A DNA stretch of 23,275 bases from a virus: IMG/VR virus record IMGVR_UViG_3300037847_001854, positions 1 to 23,275 of that record. One strand, given 5' to 3'. The translations under genes and the position numbers were made by a program. This document shows, one piece after another, positions 21,951-23,275 of this stretch. The notes under the pieces are model-generated. The model searched no databases. It saw only the letters and a list, made by a program, of their open reading frames with translations, and was not told the DNA's origin. Within the stretch, counting starts at the first letter, position 1; every line of letters begins with the position of its first letter.

Positions 21951-23275
21951 CTATATTTCTGTAGTAATTAATTCGTTTTCTTCTAAGTATTGTAATTTTT
22001 GTTTTGTCTTTTGTTGTCTTCTCATTTGCATAAATCGTGACGGCTTCCTAGAGTCTGTAGGTCTTATAGGTCTCATTCTACTTATAGCTCCTAAATATTT
22101 ATATTCACCATCATCATAACCTGGTGGGTCACTAGCCATTAATGCTAACAACTCTGCATCAACCCAATCGTCATGCTCACTTGATTCATTATAAAACACA
22201 TATGAACCATTTCCACTAGGTCTTATACTTATATCTTCCAATTGTTTTTTAAGTGTATCCCAACTTTCTGGGAAATGTACAGTACCATTTTCTAGTGCAA
22301 TGTAGTAATTTTGGAATAATTGATATTTACTTTGTGCACTAAATTTAAATGGTGTTACTGGTAATCCAGAAGATAGTAAGTGGTCAAACACTACATCTCC
22401 CAAACCAGTTGAGTCAACTCTAATATCACCTATTTTCCATCTATTTATTTCAGAACTAATGGTTTCTATTTGGCTAACCCAATCACTACCAGACATTTCT
22501 AAAGCATATACAGATTTTCTACTAGCTGCATCCTTTACTATAAATACAGTATAGTCTTGTTTCTTACCCAAGTCTAATCCAGCAACATATCTTCTGTTAG
22601 AATCTGGCATCAATATTTCTTTTCCAATGGCAGCTTCTTGTATTTTGCTAGGTCTGAAGAAACCACCTCCACCATCTGGTTGTTTAGCCATGTACATTCT
22701 ATCCCAAACAATTTCTGGCATAGTTGCTTTTTCGTCTTTGATAGCTTCTTTTTGTTTTTGTGATAGGAAAACGTTATCAAAACTCGTTGCATGAAAGGAT
22801 TCGTAATCTTCGCTAGGATTTTCTTGTGACCATTTAAAAAGTTTTGAAAACCAATGAGACCTTTTGAATGGTGGTATGCCTTCTACACAACCTTTACCTA
22901 GTCTACCAGCAGAGTTAAGCATAGGTCTTAGTTTATTCCATGCAGCTTCTTTTATATCTTGTGATTCTGTAATCCAGATAAAATCAGGACCAGCAGTCTG
23001 TAAAGATTCAGGGTCATCAGCAGATTTTATTTCAATGTAAACATCTCGTCTCACTAGGTTAGGACTTTTTAGATATAGCCATACAGACTTTGCATCTTCT
23101 CTCCATCCATCACCTCGACCACCACCTTGGCCTTGTTTTCTTTTGACTACAAGTTCTGGTGGTATAAATTGTTTTAGTTCGTTCCATGCTTGTCTGCTCT
23201 GTGCAAAGTTAGGTGCAACTACCCATATATGGATTGCAGGTTCTAGTGTGTTAGTCAAGTCATATCCTACTGGTA
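21951..23275 (-). CDS. terL: Terminase large subunit, 5' end outside window
   Basis: The frame stays open through the right edge (…PVGYD then LTNTLEPAIHIWVVAPN), so the N-terminus and Walker A motif lie outside. Counting from the TTG codon at 23258, the segment AIHIWVVAPNFAQSRQAW (8-25) is the usual strand after Walker A. GPDFIWITES (90-99) is Walker B with its catalytic Glu. The nuclease domain shows AGLDLGKKQDYT (D229), RVDSTGLGD (D282) and HDDWVDAELLA (D363, D364, D367), matching the RNase H-like acidic residues. It cuts and pumps DNA into the prohead through the portal encoded next. The TTG is not the true start, as the reading frame continues upstream. Confidence 0.93.
   Translation of the reverse strand, partial: PVGYDLTNTLEPAIHIWVVAPNFAQSRQAWNELKQFIPPELVVKRKQGQGGGRGDGWREDAKSVWLYLKSPNLVRRDVYIEIKSADDPESLQTAGPDFIWITESQDIKEAAWNKLRPMLNSAGRLGKGCVEGIPPFKRSHWFSKLFKWSQENPSEDYESFHATSFDNVFLSQKQKEAIKDEKATMPEIVWDRMYMAKQPDGGGGFFRPSKIQEAAIGKEILMPDSNRRYVAGLDLGKKQDYTVFIVKDAASRKSVYALEMSGSDWVSQIETISSEINRWKIGDIRVDSTGLGDVVFDHLLSSGLPVTPFKFSAQSKYQLFQNYYIALENGTVHFPESWDTLKKQLEDISIRPSGNGSYVFYNESSEHDDWVDAELLALMASDPPGYDDGEYKYLGAISRMRPIRPTDSRKPSRFMQMRRQQKTKQKLQYLEENELITTEI

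Noticed and set aside
23256-23258. TTG as start of the terminase
   Set aside because: The frame continues upstream to the window edge (PVGYD), and a terminase needs Walker A before this point.

Overview
The window looks like the late (virion assembly) half of a tailed double-stranded DNA phage. Every gene I can support lies on the minus strand, so transcription runs from the right edge (23275) to the left edge (1). The DNA is AT-rich. The genes are packed with almost no spacing, and most junctions are one-base stop/start overlaps. The tiny lysine/arginine-rich proteins and the glycine/threonine-rich repeat fibre resemble, from memory, those of uncultured marine phages (Mediterranean metagenome, pelagiphage and cyanophage type). 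The host cannot be read from this window.

In transcription order, the head module comes first. It holds terminase large subunit (21951-23275, 5' end outside the window), portal (20006-21943), a 62-residue protein (19818-20006), a 763-residue protein with a 17/18-residue repeat (17527-19818), a 1653-residue giant protein (12565-17526), scaffold (11741-12523) and HK97-fold-type major capsid protein (10836-11729). The two large proteins between portal and scaffold are candidates for internal or ejected virion proteins. Part of the giant protein resembles the phage 'polyvalent protein' module.

Next come six small genes (8557-10817). One carries a textbook C2H2 zinc finger and another a polybasic tail. 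The tail/receptor module follows: a 439-residue neck/adaptor candidate, an 829-residue structural protein with a related carbohydrate-binding-like insert, and a 666-residue fibre with repeats and a C1q/TNF-like tip. I see no tape-measure, sheath or tail-tube gene, so a short-tailed (podovirus-like) virion is likely but not proven.

The left end (1-2731) holds a 112-residue tail-associated protein, a 56-residue protein and a chain of very small, mostly basic genes joined by stop/start overlaps. The chain includes a 25-residue single-span membrane peptide. It runs into a two-segment membrane protein (holin candidate) and a membrane-anchored beta-rich protein cut by the window edge. Several of these genes are too short for ordinary gene calling.

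The most unusual observation is in the fibre gene. Two adjacent repeats encode 61 residues that are identical at 60 positions, yet 46 of the 60 matching codons differ synonymously and no identical DNA run exceeds 8 bases. No stretch of more than 300 bases lacks a gene. I saw no tRNA, CRISPR array, insertion sequence, integrase or attachment site.
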